64,000 nucleotides of DNA from an uncultured Clostridia bacterium. GTDB lineage: Bacteria > Bacillota > Clostridia > Christensenellales > Borkfalkiaceae. The position numbers were made by a program, and so were the translations under genes. The stretch lies in assembly GCA_934278995.1 (NCBI GenBank), contig CAKQWM010000010.1:24069-88068 (forward strand). Direction: 5' to 3'. Each line of letters begins with the position of its first letter. The first letter of the stretch is position 1. The notes beneath the pieces are model-generated. The model made no database searches, was not told the DNA's origin, and saw nothing but the letters and a program-made list of their open reading frames with translations. Positions 52,442 through 63,400 of the stretch are shown one piece after another.

Positions 52442-53494
52442 TTATTTTTTGATGTTGTTGAAATAATCGCTTATCGAGCCTTTTTCGCCGTCGGTAAGGT
52501 TCGGGTTTGAAGTAGATTGTTCGGTTGCTTCGGTAAGCGCCTGATTGAAAATCACTCCGCCGTAATAGGTCTTGCCGTCGATGACGTAGTTTGCCTTTTC
52601 GTCCGACTTTGTGGAACCTTGGTTGTTATCCTGAATAGGATCGGAACTTTCGGTAGGTTCATTCCACTTGGGATAACTTTCTTGACCCTCTTGCGATTCG
52701 GGATCGTACGGAGGTCTTCCGGAGTCTCCTACGGGGTTCTTTTCGTTAAGGTCGGAAACCGCTTCGAATAAAGCCGTGTAAAGCATATCGTCTTCGATGA
52801 TTAAATCTTCACGGTAAGGATTCGTGTTGCCGTCCGACCATTTTACGAAAGCGTAACCGAAGTCCGCAATCGCCATAACGGCGGAACAACCTTCTCCTTT
52901 CAAAACCACCTGAGCGTCTTTTCCTAAAATCTGCCCGCCGCCGTCGATAACGTAGTTGACGTTGCAATAGACGTCGGGAACGGTGTTAGCGTCGATTATT
53001 ATCTGCTTGCCCGAACGGATTACGCCCGCGGAGGAAAGCGCGTTGACGGTGGTCATCCCCCCGCTTAACAAAAGAGCGAGAGTTACGCCTAAGACAAGCG
53101 GAACGGAAACGGCGAATTTAACGAGTTTGGAATTTATCGTTTTAGTCGCTTTAGCGGCGTCGGCGCGTTGCAAAGAAGCGATAAACGAATCGTCGTTTTC
53201 GAGTTCGGTCATCGTGACGAGCCTTTCTTCAAGACCGAGTTTATCGAGTTTTCTTGCAATTTGCATAGGCTGAGGTTTAAACTTGAAAAGATACAAAAGA
53301 GTACCTGTCGTCAAGGCAACCGCGGCGAATATCACGATGGAAAGATAGAAGGCTTTTACGTCGAAAAACCAAAATAAAGCGGACGCGATTACCGCGGCTA
53401 AGAAGCCGAAGATCGAACCGTACATAGCCGACTTGACGATTCCGTTAAGCCTGAAGCGCGAATATTGAGATGAAAAAACTTGTTTAGCGTTCAT
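52442..53494 (-). CDS. Membrane protein with bacterial-repeat domain, first gene of MoxR operon
   Basis: A 350-residue protein. Two N-terminal helices (SAMYGSIFGFLAAVIASALF, and the VIFAAVALTTGTLLYLF region) are followed by a helical region with a third helix (FAVSVPLVLGVTLALLLSGG). An InlB-like or bacterial-repeat extracytoplasmic domain follows (VIDGGGQILGKDAQVVLKG, then FGYAFVKWSDG), then a disordered, Ser/Pro/Glu-rich tail. The start at 53494 is chosen because GGAGG precedes it (53501-53505); an earlier start would run through the promoter. It has no known family name that I recognise, but its place suggests a structural member of the MoxR/vWA complex. Confidence 0.7.
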   Translation of the reverse strand: MNAKQVFSSQYSRFRLNGIVKSAMYGSIFGFLAAVIASALFWFFDVKAFYLSIVIFAAVALTTGTLLYLFKFKPQPMQIARKLDKLGLEERLVTMTELENDDSFIASLQRADAAKATKTINSKLVKFAVSVPLVLGVTLALLLSGGMTTVNALSSAGVIRSGKQIIIDANTVPDVYCNVNYVIDGGGQILGKDAQVVLKGEGCSAVMAIADFGYAFVKWSDGNTNPYREDLIIEDDMLYTALFEAVSDLNEKNPVGDSGRPPYDPESQEGQESYPKWNEPTESSDPIQDNNQGSTKSDEKANYVIDGKTYYGGVIFNQALTEATEQSTSNPNLTDGEKGSISDYFNNIKK

Positions 53495-53567
53495 AAAAAA
53501 CCTCCTTTTTTGCGTTTTTAATCTATTTTTTATAAACATAAGCCGAATACGGCTTGATTTGTTAGTT

Positions 53568-53596
53568 ATTATACTACACGTGTATGTGTTCGTCAA
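53568..53596 (-). promoter_or_regulatory. Promoter of the MoxR/vWA operon
   Basis: Minus-strand TTGACG (53596-53591) and TATAAT (53573-53568), spacer 17 bp. A perfect 10-bp palindrome (TACACGTGTA, 53576-53585) lies in the spacer, and a short hairpin (AAGCCG-AATA-CGGCTT, 53540-53555) lies in the leader. Confidence 0.8.
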
Positions 53597-53720
53597 ACAT
53601 TTGTGACACACTTTTTGAAAATAATCGGTAAAACACGACAAATTTTTTGTTTTCAACACAAAAACTTATATCCGCGTAGCGCAATCGGCGGAAAAAAACG
53701 ATTTTCAGCCCGCCCCCGCA

Positions 53721-53771
53721 AAAGTTTTTTCGTTTTTTTTAACGACAAAGTTTTTTCGTTTTTTTAACGAC
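53721..53771. repeat. 26-bp tandem direct repeat
   Basis: AAAGTTTTTTCG followed by a T-run and AACGAC occurs twice (53721-53746 and 53747-53771, the second one base shorter in the T-run). The only difference is the T-run length. Confidence 0.75.
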
Positions 53772-53904
53772 CGTAAAAATCGGTTATTTCTTTTCTCACG
53801 ACCGTTAAAATTTAATTGTCGCGCTATAATCTATCCCCTTTTTAAAGCCTCGTTAAAAAGAAGGGAGATCTTCGCTTTTCAAGGGTAACTTGGTAAAAAA
53901 ACAA

Positions 53905-53925
53905 GGCTATAAGCCGATTATCGGG
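53905..53925. repeat. Dispersed intergenic repeat, copy 5 (diverged)
   Basis: GGCTATAAGCCGATTATCGGG matches the consensus CCTATAAGCCCGTTATCGG at most positions. Confidence 0.5.
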
Positions 53926-54280
53926 CGTTTTGAAGGTAAAAACAAAGTAGTTTTACGTAATTTAAAATAAGTAAAAACAAGATTATTGCCGTCGTATTAT
54001 TTTACCCGACGTAAAAGCCAAAAGGTCTGTAAAAAGCCTGAAAGCGGTTTGTGAATAGTATGTCTTATTCCGGTCGTTTATAACGGCGTTTGAATTAAAA
54101 GGCTTTTTAGCCCCGTAATTTGCCGTATTACGGCGTTTAAACGCAAAACCACATGTGTACAAAATATAAGCATTACGACGAATACGGGCGGTATGGGCGC
54201 GAATAATGGTCTGCGTTTATCTGATTTTAAAACCGAGAGTATTTTTGCCGTAACCGTAATTTTTGCGGTATATAAAACGT

Positions 54281-54358
54281 GTAAAAACCTCGGGCGTTCC
54301 GAAAAACGGAACGCCCGAGGCAAGTTTTCAGACCGTTTGCGGAAACTTTCCGCAAACG
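54281..54358 (-). terminator. Terminator of the 3002-residue LRR lipoprotein gene
   Basis: A 14-bp perfect stem (CCTCGGGCGTTCCG and its complement, 54288-54320) is followed on the minus strand by TTTTTAC. A second hairpin with 11-bp arms (54334-54358) lies between it and the stop codon. Confidence 0.9.
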
Positions 54359-54400
54359 ATATTAAGTTGTGATAATCGTGCGAATTGTCGCAATAACGAA

Positions 54401-57400
54401 TTATTCGCCGGTGTAGTTCCAGATAACTTTAGCATCGCAGTATCTGTACCAGTCGGAGTTGAAGCCTATGGTTTCGTCTTGGTCGAAGCGGAAGCAGATA
54501 GTCTGATTTTCCGTCCAGTAATTGAAGTTGTCCCTACCGAAATCGGTCGGCACTTTTTCAATAACGAGTTTTGTTAAACTCGTACAGTTCGGGAAGATAA
54601 GATATCCGAATTTTTCGACGTTGGGAATATAAAGTTCTTTTAACGCCGTACAACCGTTGAACGCCGAGTATTGAATTTCAACAAGCGTTTCGGTGTTGTT
54701 GAGTTTTTCAAGCGCCGTACAGCCTGCGAACATATTCGCGCCGAGAACCGTCTGTCCGTTAAGCGTGAAGGTTTTTAAGTTTACGCAGTCTCTAAAGGTT
54801 GCGGTACCGAAGGTTTCCACGGTTTCGGGAACGGTAAATTCGGTAAGAGCGGTACAGCCCTGGAAGGTGTAACTACCGAGAGCCGTCAAACCTGCGCCTA
54901 TAGTTACGTTCTTAAGCGCGGTGCAATCCTGGAACAAGTAGTTATTTACCTCCGTTACCGTGTCGGGAATAACTATCGTTTCAAGAGCGGTACAGCCTTT
55001 GAACATGCTCGCGGAAAGTTCGGTCACTCCTTTACCTATAGTTACGTTCTTAAGCGCGGTGCAATCCTGGAAGAGCGAAGCCCCTACCACCGTTACCGTG
55101 TCGGGGATAACGATCGTTTCGAGAGCGCTGCATCCTTTGAACATGCTTGCTTTTAACTCGGTAACGTTTTCGCCGATAATTACGGTCGTAAGGTTTTCAC
55201 AGTCGAGGAACATATTCGCAGTCGTAGCGACGCTGTTAAGAGTTGCTTTTTCGATGGCGCTGCCGCCGAATACGCTGTTGGACGCGGTGGTAGAGCTGTA
55301 AATGGACGTAACGGTTTCGGGGATTACTATTTCCTTTATACCGCTGCCGTTAAATAAGCCTGCGCCCAAATCGGTAACGCTTGCGGGGATTACGAACGTT
55401 TCGAGCGCCGTACAACCCTTGAACAGATTGCCGTTAAGCGTTGTAATTTCTCCTTTGAAGATAACCGACGTGAGCGAAGTACAATCTTCAAAGATATTAC
55501 CTGTCGTAGTACCCGTACCTAACTTGGTAACGCCGGCGGGAACGGTAAACGTCTTAAGACCGGTTGCGCCCGCAAAGGCGTAGTCAGGAATGGAGGTAGT
55601 ATTTTCGGGAAGAGTTATCGACGTGATAGTTTTGCATCCCGCGAAGGCGTACGCGCCGATGGTTACACCGTCGGGAACGGTAACCGCGCCGCCCTCGATT
55701 ACTTTACCTGCGGGAACGCAAACGAGTACTTTACTCTCGTTTACGAGAGCGCCCGTGGTTGCATCGACGGTAAACGAATTATTACCCGCGGCTACTTTGA
55801 TTTCAGTTAAGTTTTTGCAGTAAGCGAAGGCGCCGTCACCCAGATTTTTAACGTTGGTTAACGTTTTGGGAATGGTTACGCTTTCGATAGCGGTGTTTGC
55901 GAACGAGAATTTACCTATCGTGGTCGCTTTTGCGGGTAAATCGATGTTAAGCGAAGTACAATTATAGAATACGTATCCGCTTATCGCCGTAATATCGCCA
56001 AGGAACTCGACGTTCGTAAGATTTTTGCAACCCTCGAAGGTGTAAGCGCTTCCTGCTACGGCGGCGACAGTTGCGCTCGTACCCAACATCTTGACGCCTT
56101 TAGGTACCGTAATCGATTTAAGACCGGAATCTCTGAAGGTGTAAGTGCCTAAGAAGTTAAGGACGGAAGCATCGCCGAAAGTAACGGTTTCAAGAGCCGT
56201 GCAGTTTCTGAACATGTAGTTCCCTAACGCCTTAACCTTATCGGGAACGGCAAACGTCTTAAGCGATATGCACGCTTCGGCTTGCGGATAAGTAGAACTA
56301 CCCGCGAAATCCGTAAACATATAAGTACCTAAAGTGGTAAGCGCGGAATTTTTGCCGAAGTTGACGCTTTCGAGTTTTATACAGCCCGTAAAGCAGTAAG
56401 TACCGAATTTGGTCACGGTGTCGGGGATATCTATGCTTACTAAGTTGGGACAGTTGTAGAAGACGTACCCGCCGATTTCGGTAAGAGCGTCGGGAAGGGT
56501 TACGGTTTGAAGCGCCGTAGAGTTCATGAACGCTCTGTTATCTAACTTTTTAAGACTTAAAGGAAGTTCTATCGACGTAACGGCGGTATCTTCGATGATT
56601 TGTTGACCTATTTTCTTTAAATTAGCGCTTTCCTTCGAGAAGGAAACCTCGGTAAGATTTTTACAACCCCTGAAGGCGTAATTATCTATAGTGGTAACGC
56701 TGTCGGGAACAGAAATCTTCGTAATGGGGGTATTTTCAAACGCCGATACGCCTATAGTGGTAAGCGCGCTGCCTTCTTCAAACGTTACGCTTGAAAGCGC
56801 CGTGCAGTTTGCAAAAGCGCAGGTACCTATCGTTGTTACCGATTTAGGTATAACTATCGACTTCAAAGCGGAAAGATATTCGCCGTAATTAGTAGAAGTA
56901 TAGCCGAAAGAGTTATTCCCTATCGTTTCTAATGCGGAACCTTCCGCAAACTTGATTTCCGAAAGGTTTGCGTTGCCTAAAAACGCGTAATTACCGATGG
57001 TAACGAGGCTCTTGGGCAAAGACAACTTGGAAATGTCGCTTGAGTTGAACGCCTTGCTTCCGATAGTCTTCAGATTGCCTTCGTCGGCAAATGAAACCGA
57101 GGTTAATTTCTTGCATCCCATAAAAGCCTCGTCTCTTATGATTTCGATGCTTGCGGGGATACTTACGGAAGTCAAACCCGTGTTTTTGAACATGTACTTC
57201 GATATCTCCTTGTTGTTCGTGCCGTTCGGTAAGGTTACCGAAGTAAGGTTAGAACAATCGGTAAATACGGATTCACCGAGATATTCGCTGTTCAACTGGT
57301 TGGGCTTTTCGACGGAAGATTCGAATACGACTTTAGTAAGATTACTACACTTCATAAAGGCGCCGGTGCCGATTTTTTGCACGGTGTAAGGTATAGTTAC

Positions 57401-60400
57401 AGACTTAATCGAATTCTGACCTTCAAAAGCGTAAGCCGCTATTTCGGTAATACCGTCGTCAAGTTTAAAGACACCGTCTGCATCGACGTCGAGTTTACCG
57501 AATACGTACACGATTGCCGTACCTACGTTGTTCGGTTTTGTGGAATCGTAACTATAGATGTAAGGCTTACCGGTAGCGGTGACGAAACTCGTGTTGTCGG
57601 GCGCTATATTGATGGTTTTGAGGCTGGGCGCGTCTTTTAAAACGTACTCTATATCGGTTACCGACTTGGATAAAGTTACCTCCGTAAGGTCGGTACAACC
57701 GAAGAATAATCTGCCCTTGTTGGTTTCGACGGTCGTTCCCTTACCTAACTCTATGGACATAGCGGTAGATGCGGGGAAGGTAAATTCGGTTATTCCGGTG
57801 TTGGCAAACGCCTTCCACTGAATTTTCTGAAGGTCGCACTTGCCGGCGTTTTCGCCGTCCTCGTAGGTGGCGAAGGTTACGCTCTTCAAACTCGGAATAT
57901 TCCAGAAAGCGCCGTATTCTATCGTCTGTACGGTTTTAGGAATAACTATCGAGGTAATACTCGTCGCGTAAGATACGTTCGTTCCGCCTAAAGCGTAGGA
58001 ACCTATCGTTTCCAGACCGTCGGGAAGAGCAATGGACGTCAGTTTGTTACATTTACTGAAGGATTGTTTTAAAGTTTTAAGAATGCTTCCTTCTCTGAAG
58101 GTAACGCTCGAAAGTTCGGGGGAATAACTGAACGCAGAACTCATCGACGAAACGGTCGCGGGGATTTCCACTGACGTAAGCGCCGAATAAGTGAAGGTAC
58201 TCGTCATATCGTAACCGCCTTCAACGGAAGTTTCGGGTAAATTGATAACCGTTTTAAGCGAAGAGCATCCCGCGAAGGTGTTATACAAGCCGTAGTAATA
58301 GGTCCTTTGTGTGGATGAAGAACCGACTTTTTGCTTGAAAGTACCGCTTCTCAATTTGGAAACGCCGTCGCCTTTGAATTCAACGGTTTCAAGAGCGCCG
58401 CAATAATAGAAGGCGTTCTGACCGATATATTCGACAGTCGAAGGAATAACGACTTTTTTAAGGGTGGTGTTCTTAGTAGTTGATCCGTAAGAAGTAGAGT
58501 ATCCCATCATGTACGCGCCTACGTGCGTCGTCCTGTCGGGGAATATAAGTTCGGTTATGCGCGTGCCGGAGAAAGTGCCTGAGTAGTAAGTGCCGCCCGA
58601 GCCTCCCGAACTTTCGCCGTCTGCAATGACCAAAGGATTTTTATAAGTTCCGTCTTCGTTCTTTTCGCTTTCCTGTTCAAAAGTTACGGTTGCAAGTTTC
58701 GGACAGGCGTTAAAGGCTTTAAAGCCGATATACGTTACGTTTTTGGGAATCGTTATGCTTTCGAGAGCCTTGCAAGAATAGAAGGCTTCGTTTCCGATGG
58801 AAGTAACGCTCGAAGGTATCGTAACGGTAACCAAAGTTTCGCATAAATAGAACATCTTGTCGGGAATACTCGTAAGCCCTTCGGGGAGTTCTATAACTTC
58901 AAGCAAACTGCTTCCGAAAGCCTGATCGCCGAATTCAAGCGACGCGCCTTCAACTATACCTTCGCTGAACGTAAGTTTGGATGCGTTTGCATTGAAGAAA
59001 GCCTTTTCGCCTATCTTCGTAACGGTTTTGGGAACGTCAATCGTCCCCGTCTTCGCGCTCGGGCAGAAGAGCAAGGTTACGGGGTTCGTTCCGTCGCTTT
59101 CGTATAAAACGCCGTTAACCGACATGTATTTTTCGTTGCCTTCCTTAACGATGATTTCATTGAGCATATATACCTTGCTACCGGTAAACATATTGAATAT
59201 GTCTTTCTTGAGCAAAGTATCGTAACCCTTTTTAATAGTGACCAAAGTGGTAGGAAGGGTGACTTTTTCGAGCCGGTTGCAACCCGAGAACAGACCGGAA
59301 CCGACTTCCGTGGTTTTTTCCGGCAATTCTATTACGGTAAGGGCGCTGCAGTTTTTGAAAACGTCGTCGCCGAAAACGAGGTCCGTATTACGAAGTTCAA
59401 ATTCTACTTCGGTAAGGGACGAGCAGTTCGTGAAGGCGCCCGTACCTATAGAGGTAACGCCTTGTTTAATCGTAACTTTAGTAAGATTCTTTCTTCCGTT
59501 GAATACGTTGGCGCCGATGGCTGTAAGCGTATCGGGCGTTACGTACGGGCCCGCTTTTTCTACGGGATAGAAGAAAATGGTCGTAATGTCGTAATCGTAA
59601 ACGACGTTCTCCTTAACTTGATAATTCGGGTTTTCGGAATCTACGTTGACCTCCGCGACTTTGTTACCGAATACGCCGGCGATTTCTACCGCGCTCGTTT
59701 TCTTACCGATGTTAAGAGTCTTTACGTAGTAAGCGGGAACCGCAGCGGTGGAACCGAAGGCTTCCAACGCAAACCCCGCGCAATTTTCGGCGTTAAGGTT
59801 TACCGTAACAAGTCTCGTGCATCCGCCGAAAGCGTTTTTGCCGAGCGTAGTAAGGTTTTCGGGAAGCGTTAAGGTCGTAAACGCGCTGTTTGTCAAGCCG
59901 TAGAAGGCTTCTTTACCTATCTTGAGAGGATTGATGCCTCCCGCGAATTCAACCGCCGTTATCTGCGTACAACTTCTGAAAGCGTAATCGCCGATAGTAT
60001 TGACGCCGACGGGGATGGTAACTTTGGAAACTTTGGAGCCTACAAACGTATAACTCGGCTTTTCGTCGGTATAATCGTCCTTTTTGAATTTGGCGCTGAA
60101 CGCGCTTTCCGCTATAACGGTAACGTCGGAAGGAATCTCGTATTCGCCTTCTTTACCCGTGGGGTAGTAAACCAAAGTAAGGTTATTGTTTTCTTCGTTT
60201 TTCTGCATTACCACGCCGTCTTTGGAAATATATTTACCATTGACGCCCGCAAAATATACGTTGGCAAGTTTAGAGCAGGATCTGAACATGCTGTTGTTAA
60301 ACTCGGTCATACGAGCGGGGAAGGTTATTTCAAGCAGGTTGGATACGCTGTAGAAAGCCTCGTCGGCAACGGACAACGTCGCGCCTTCCTCGCCTTCCTG

Positions 60401-63400
60401 TACGTCCTCGAAAACAATCGACGTCAGGTTGGAGTTAAACTTGAACGCGTCCTTTTCTATCGTCGTAACAGACGAAGGAATAACTACAGAACTTATCTTG
60501 GAACTTGCAAATATACCCTGAGGTATGGTTTCGATGCCGTCGGCAATAGTCACCTCGCCCGTTTTCGCGTAAGGAGCGGCGTACATTTCGGCTTTACCGA
60601 TGGTGGCGTTGTTCTGATACATAATGCCGTCTTTAGTCCAGTAAGGACCTTTTTCGCCGGCAAGAGATTCGGTTTCGTAAATATTGAATTCCGCCAAAGA
60701 CGAACAACTCTGGAAAGCAGAACCCGTGGCGTTGACGCCGTCAAGCCCGATGAATATGTACTTAATCGTGTCGGGGATGTTTATTTTGACGAGTTTGCTT
60801 GCCGAGGCAAACGCCGAACCGTTGATTACGGTTACGCGTCTTCCTTTATAGGTTTCGGGAATCGTTACTTCTTTAACGAGGTTGATGTACTCGCCTTTTT
60901 CTACGTAGTAACTGAGTTCCGTTTCGCCTTCCTGCAAGGTTTTGTTGAGTTTGAATTGTAAAATTTCAACGAATCTCGCTTCAAGAGAAGTTTCGCTGAT
61001 TCTGTTGTAAGGAATAATGGAATTACCGTTTTCGTCGGTGTATCTTATCGAACCTAAATACCAGCCGTAGAAAGCAATGGTTTTTTCGCCGTATTCGGGA
61101 ACGGGCAGACTGAAATCGGTCATGTAAGCGACAACGCCTTCCATAGTCTTGTTTTCTTCGCCGTCAGCCCAACTCATGGTGACTTTGAAGGTCTTGGGAT
61201 CCCAGCCGGCATATACGGTAACGTTGCTCTTTAAGGTAAATTCGCCTTCTTTATACTTTTTACCGCTTACGGCGCCGTCAACCGAGTTGTACCAACCGAT
61301 GAAGTCGTAACCGCCTTTCACGCTGTCGGGAAGTTTAAGATAATCGCCGTCGGCAACGTAAATCGAAGATATTTCTTTACCGTCGTTAGAGTTGAAGGCA
61401 ATTTCGTAAAACTGTAGGTTTATGGTAACTTTGCCCAAATCGCCGGTGTTCTCGCCGATAGGTATAACTTTGACGGTATGGTCGCCCGCAGCCGTAATGC
61501 CGATGGCATATTCGTGAGGATCGGAAGCGAGCAGAATTTCTATCTTGTTATCTACTTCAACACGATAGTGCTTCGCGCCGAAAACGTTGCCCCAATATAC
61601 CTTGCCGTCTTTATAGTAAACCATATCCTGCGTCAGTTTGGAAACGCTCGATATGGATACGGGATCGGAATAAAGCGAAGACGCAGAAGCCGTCGCGGCT
61701 TTTACGGCAACCGTCCAATCGGTACCCGCAAAGTAGGATTCGCTTAAGAGTAAAGAGTTGGTTTTCGTGTCGTAAGTTTTGCCGCCGATAAGAACGGTGT
61801 AACCCGTTGCACCCGCAACCTCGTCCCACAACAAAGTCTTTTCGCTGAGCCTTATGCGGGCGGGGGAAGCAATGGTTTCCTTAGTATAGGAAAGCATAGC
61901 CGCGTCGGGTGAATAGTAATTGTCGGCAACAGGAGTTACTTTGAGCGTTATTTCGCCCGCGCCGTAATTTTTCAATGAAAATTCGGTTACGGAAACGTAG
62001 TAGGTTTCCGTAGTTTCGGCGTAAGTAACTTCTACTTTGTAAGACGTGGCTTTTTCTACCGCCTTCCAGGTCGCTTTGTCTTCTTCGGGAACGACTTTAA
62101 GTTCCTTGACGGCTTCTAAACCTTGTTCAAAAACGAAAGTTTCCGATACCGAGGGTAAATAGCCTTTTCTGGTCGCTTTGACGGTAAATTTGATACCGCC
62201 TTTCTGCATTTCACAGTTTGCGAAGTTATAGGTAAGCGAAGCGCCGTTCGATACTTCGGTATGTTTATGAGCCTTATTACCGCAATCGACGGTTATAAAG
62301 TATTCTTCCGCGCCGGGAACCGCGTTATAGGTAAGCGCAGTGCCGTTTACTACGTTGAAAAGAGAAACTTTGGCAAGCGCTTTGTTTCTGTAATACGCAA
62401 TACCGGATTTGCCTCTGTAAGTTACTTTAACGACGTAATCGCCCGCTTCGAGCGCGGAAAAATCAAACGCCCACTCGTTAGCGGCGCTTACTTCCTTCGT
62501 TTCGACTACTTCGCCGGTTTCGCTGTCTTTACTCACGTAAACGCCGTAAGAACCGATGCCGAGATTGTTCCAGGAGATCTTGCCGTCGGTAACGGATACT
62601 ATGAGCGCGTTATCGGACTTCCACACGGCGAATAAAACGGTGTTCTGATAAAGAACTTCGCCGTTATAACTACGTGTCAGTCTGTTAGCGTCGTCATAGT
62701 CGCTTATGTACCAACCGACAAATTCGTAACCTTCTCTTACGGGAGCGGTTAAGTCCGCTTTACCGCCGGTGGTTTTAGCGGTGGTTACGGTTGCGCCTTC
62801 GTAATTAGGATTATACGTGACGGTAAATTCCGTTTCGGAAACCGCGCCGTAACAAGCGTATAACGTAATGTCTTTGGTTACCGCTTCCGAACCGAACTGA
62901 TAAGGTTCTTTAAATTCTTTGTCCTTATACCAGCCGATAAAAGATTTGCTCGCAAGAACGGGATCTTTAGGCTTGGATACGGTTTTACCGTTTCTGACTA
63001 CTTTGTCGGCAATCTGACTACCGCCCATGGAGTCGAATTTAACGGTATAGTTCACGTCCCTCAAAAACCTGTATTCTTTGGTTCTGAACAGGAACGTAAT
63101 TACGCCGTTGGCGTAAGATACGTCGGCAACCATGTCAACCGATTCGCCAAAGACCGCTATGATCTTTTTGGCGTCGGATAACGCGCAGGCGCCGCTTAAT
63201 TCTTCATCGCCGAGTTTTAACGTTACCTTGCCGTCTTCCGCAATGGTAAGGTTAGCCTCTCTGCCGTCAACTACGCAGTAATAACTACCGACTTCGTCGC
63301 CGGGTGTGTAAGTGCTTTCTTCTCCGCCACCGTTACACGCGGCGAAAACGCAGAGCGCGAACGCCATCATAACGGATAAGAGAATCAAGCCTGACTTCTT

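Larger units (their letters stand above)
53597..54287. other. Long intergenic region with repeats
   Basis: About 690 bp without a supportable gene. It contains a 26-bp tandem repeat (53721-53771) and a diverged copy of the dispersed repeat (53905-53925). No RNA gene or further promoter was recognised. Confidence 0.55.

Noticed and set aside
54078..54323. 81-codon minus-strand frame after the giant LRR gene
   Set aside because: It runs through the terminator hairpin and shows no domain or ribosome-binding site.
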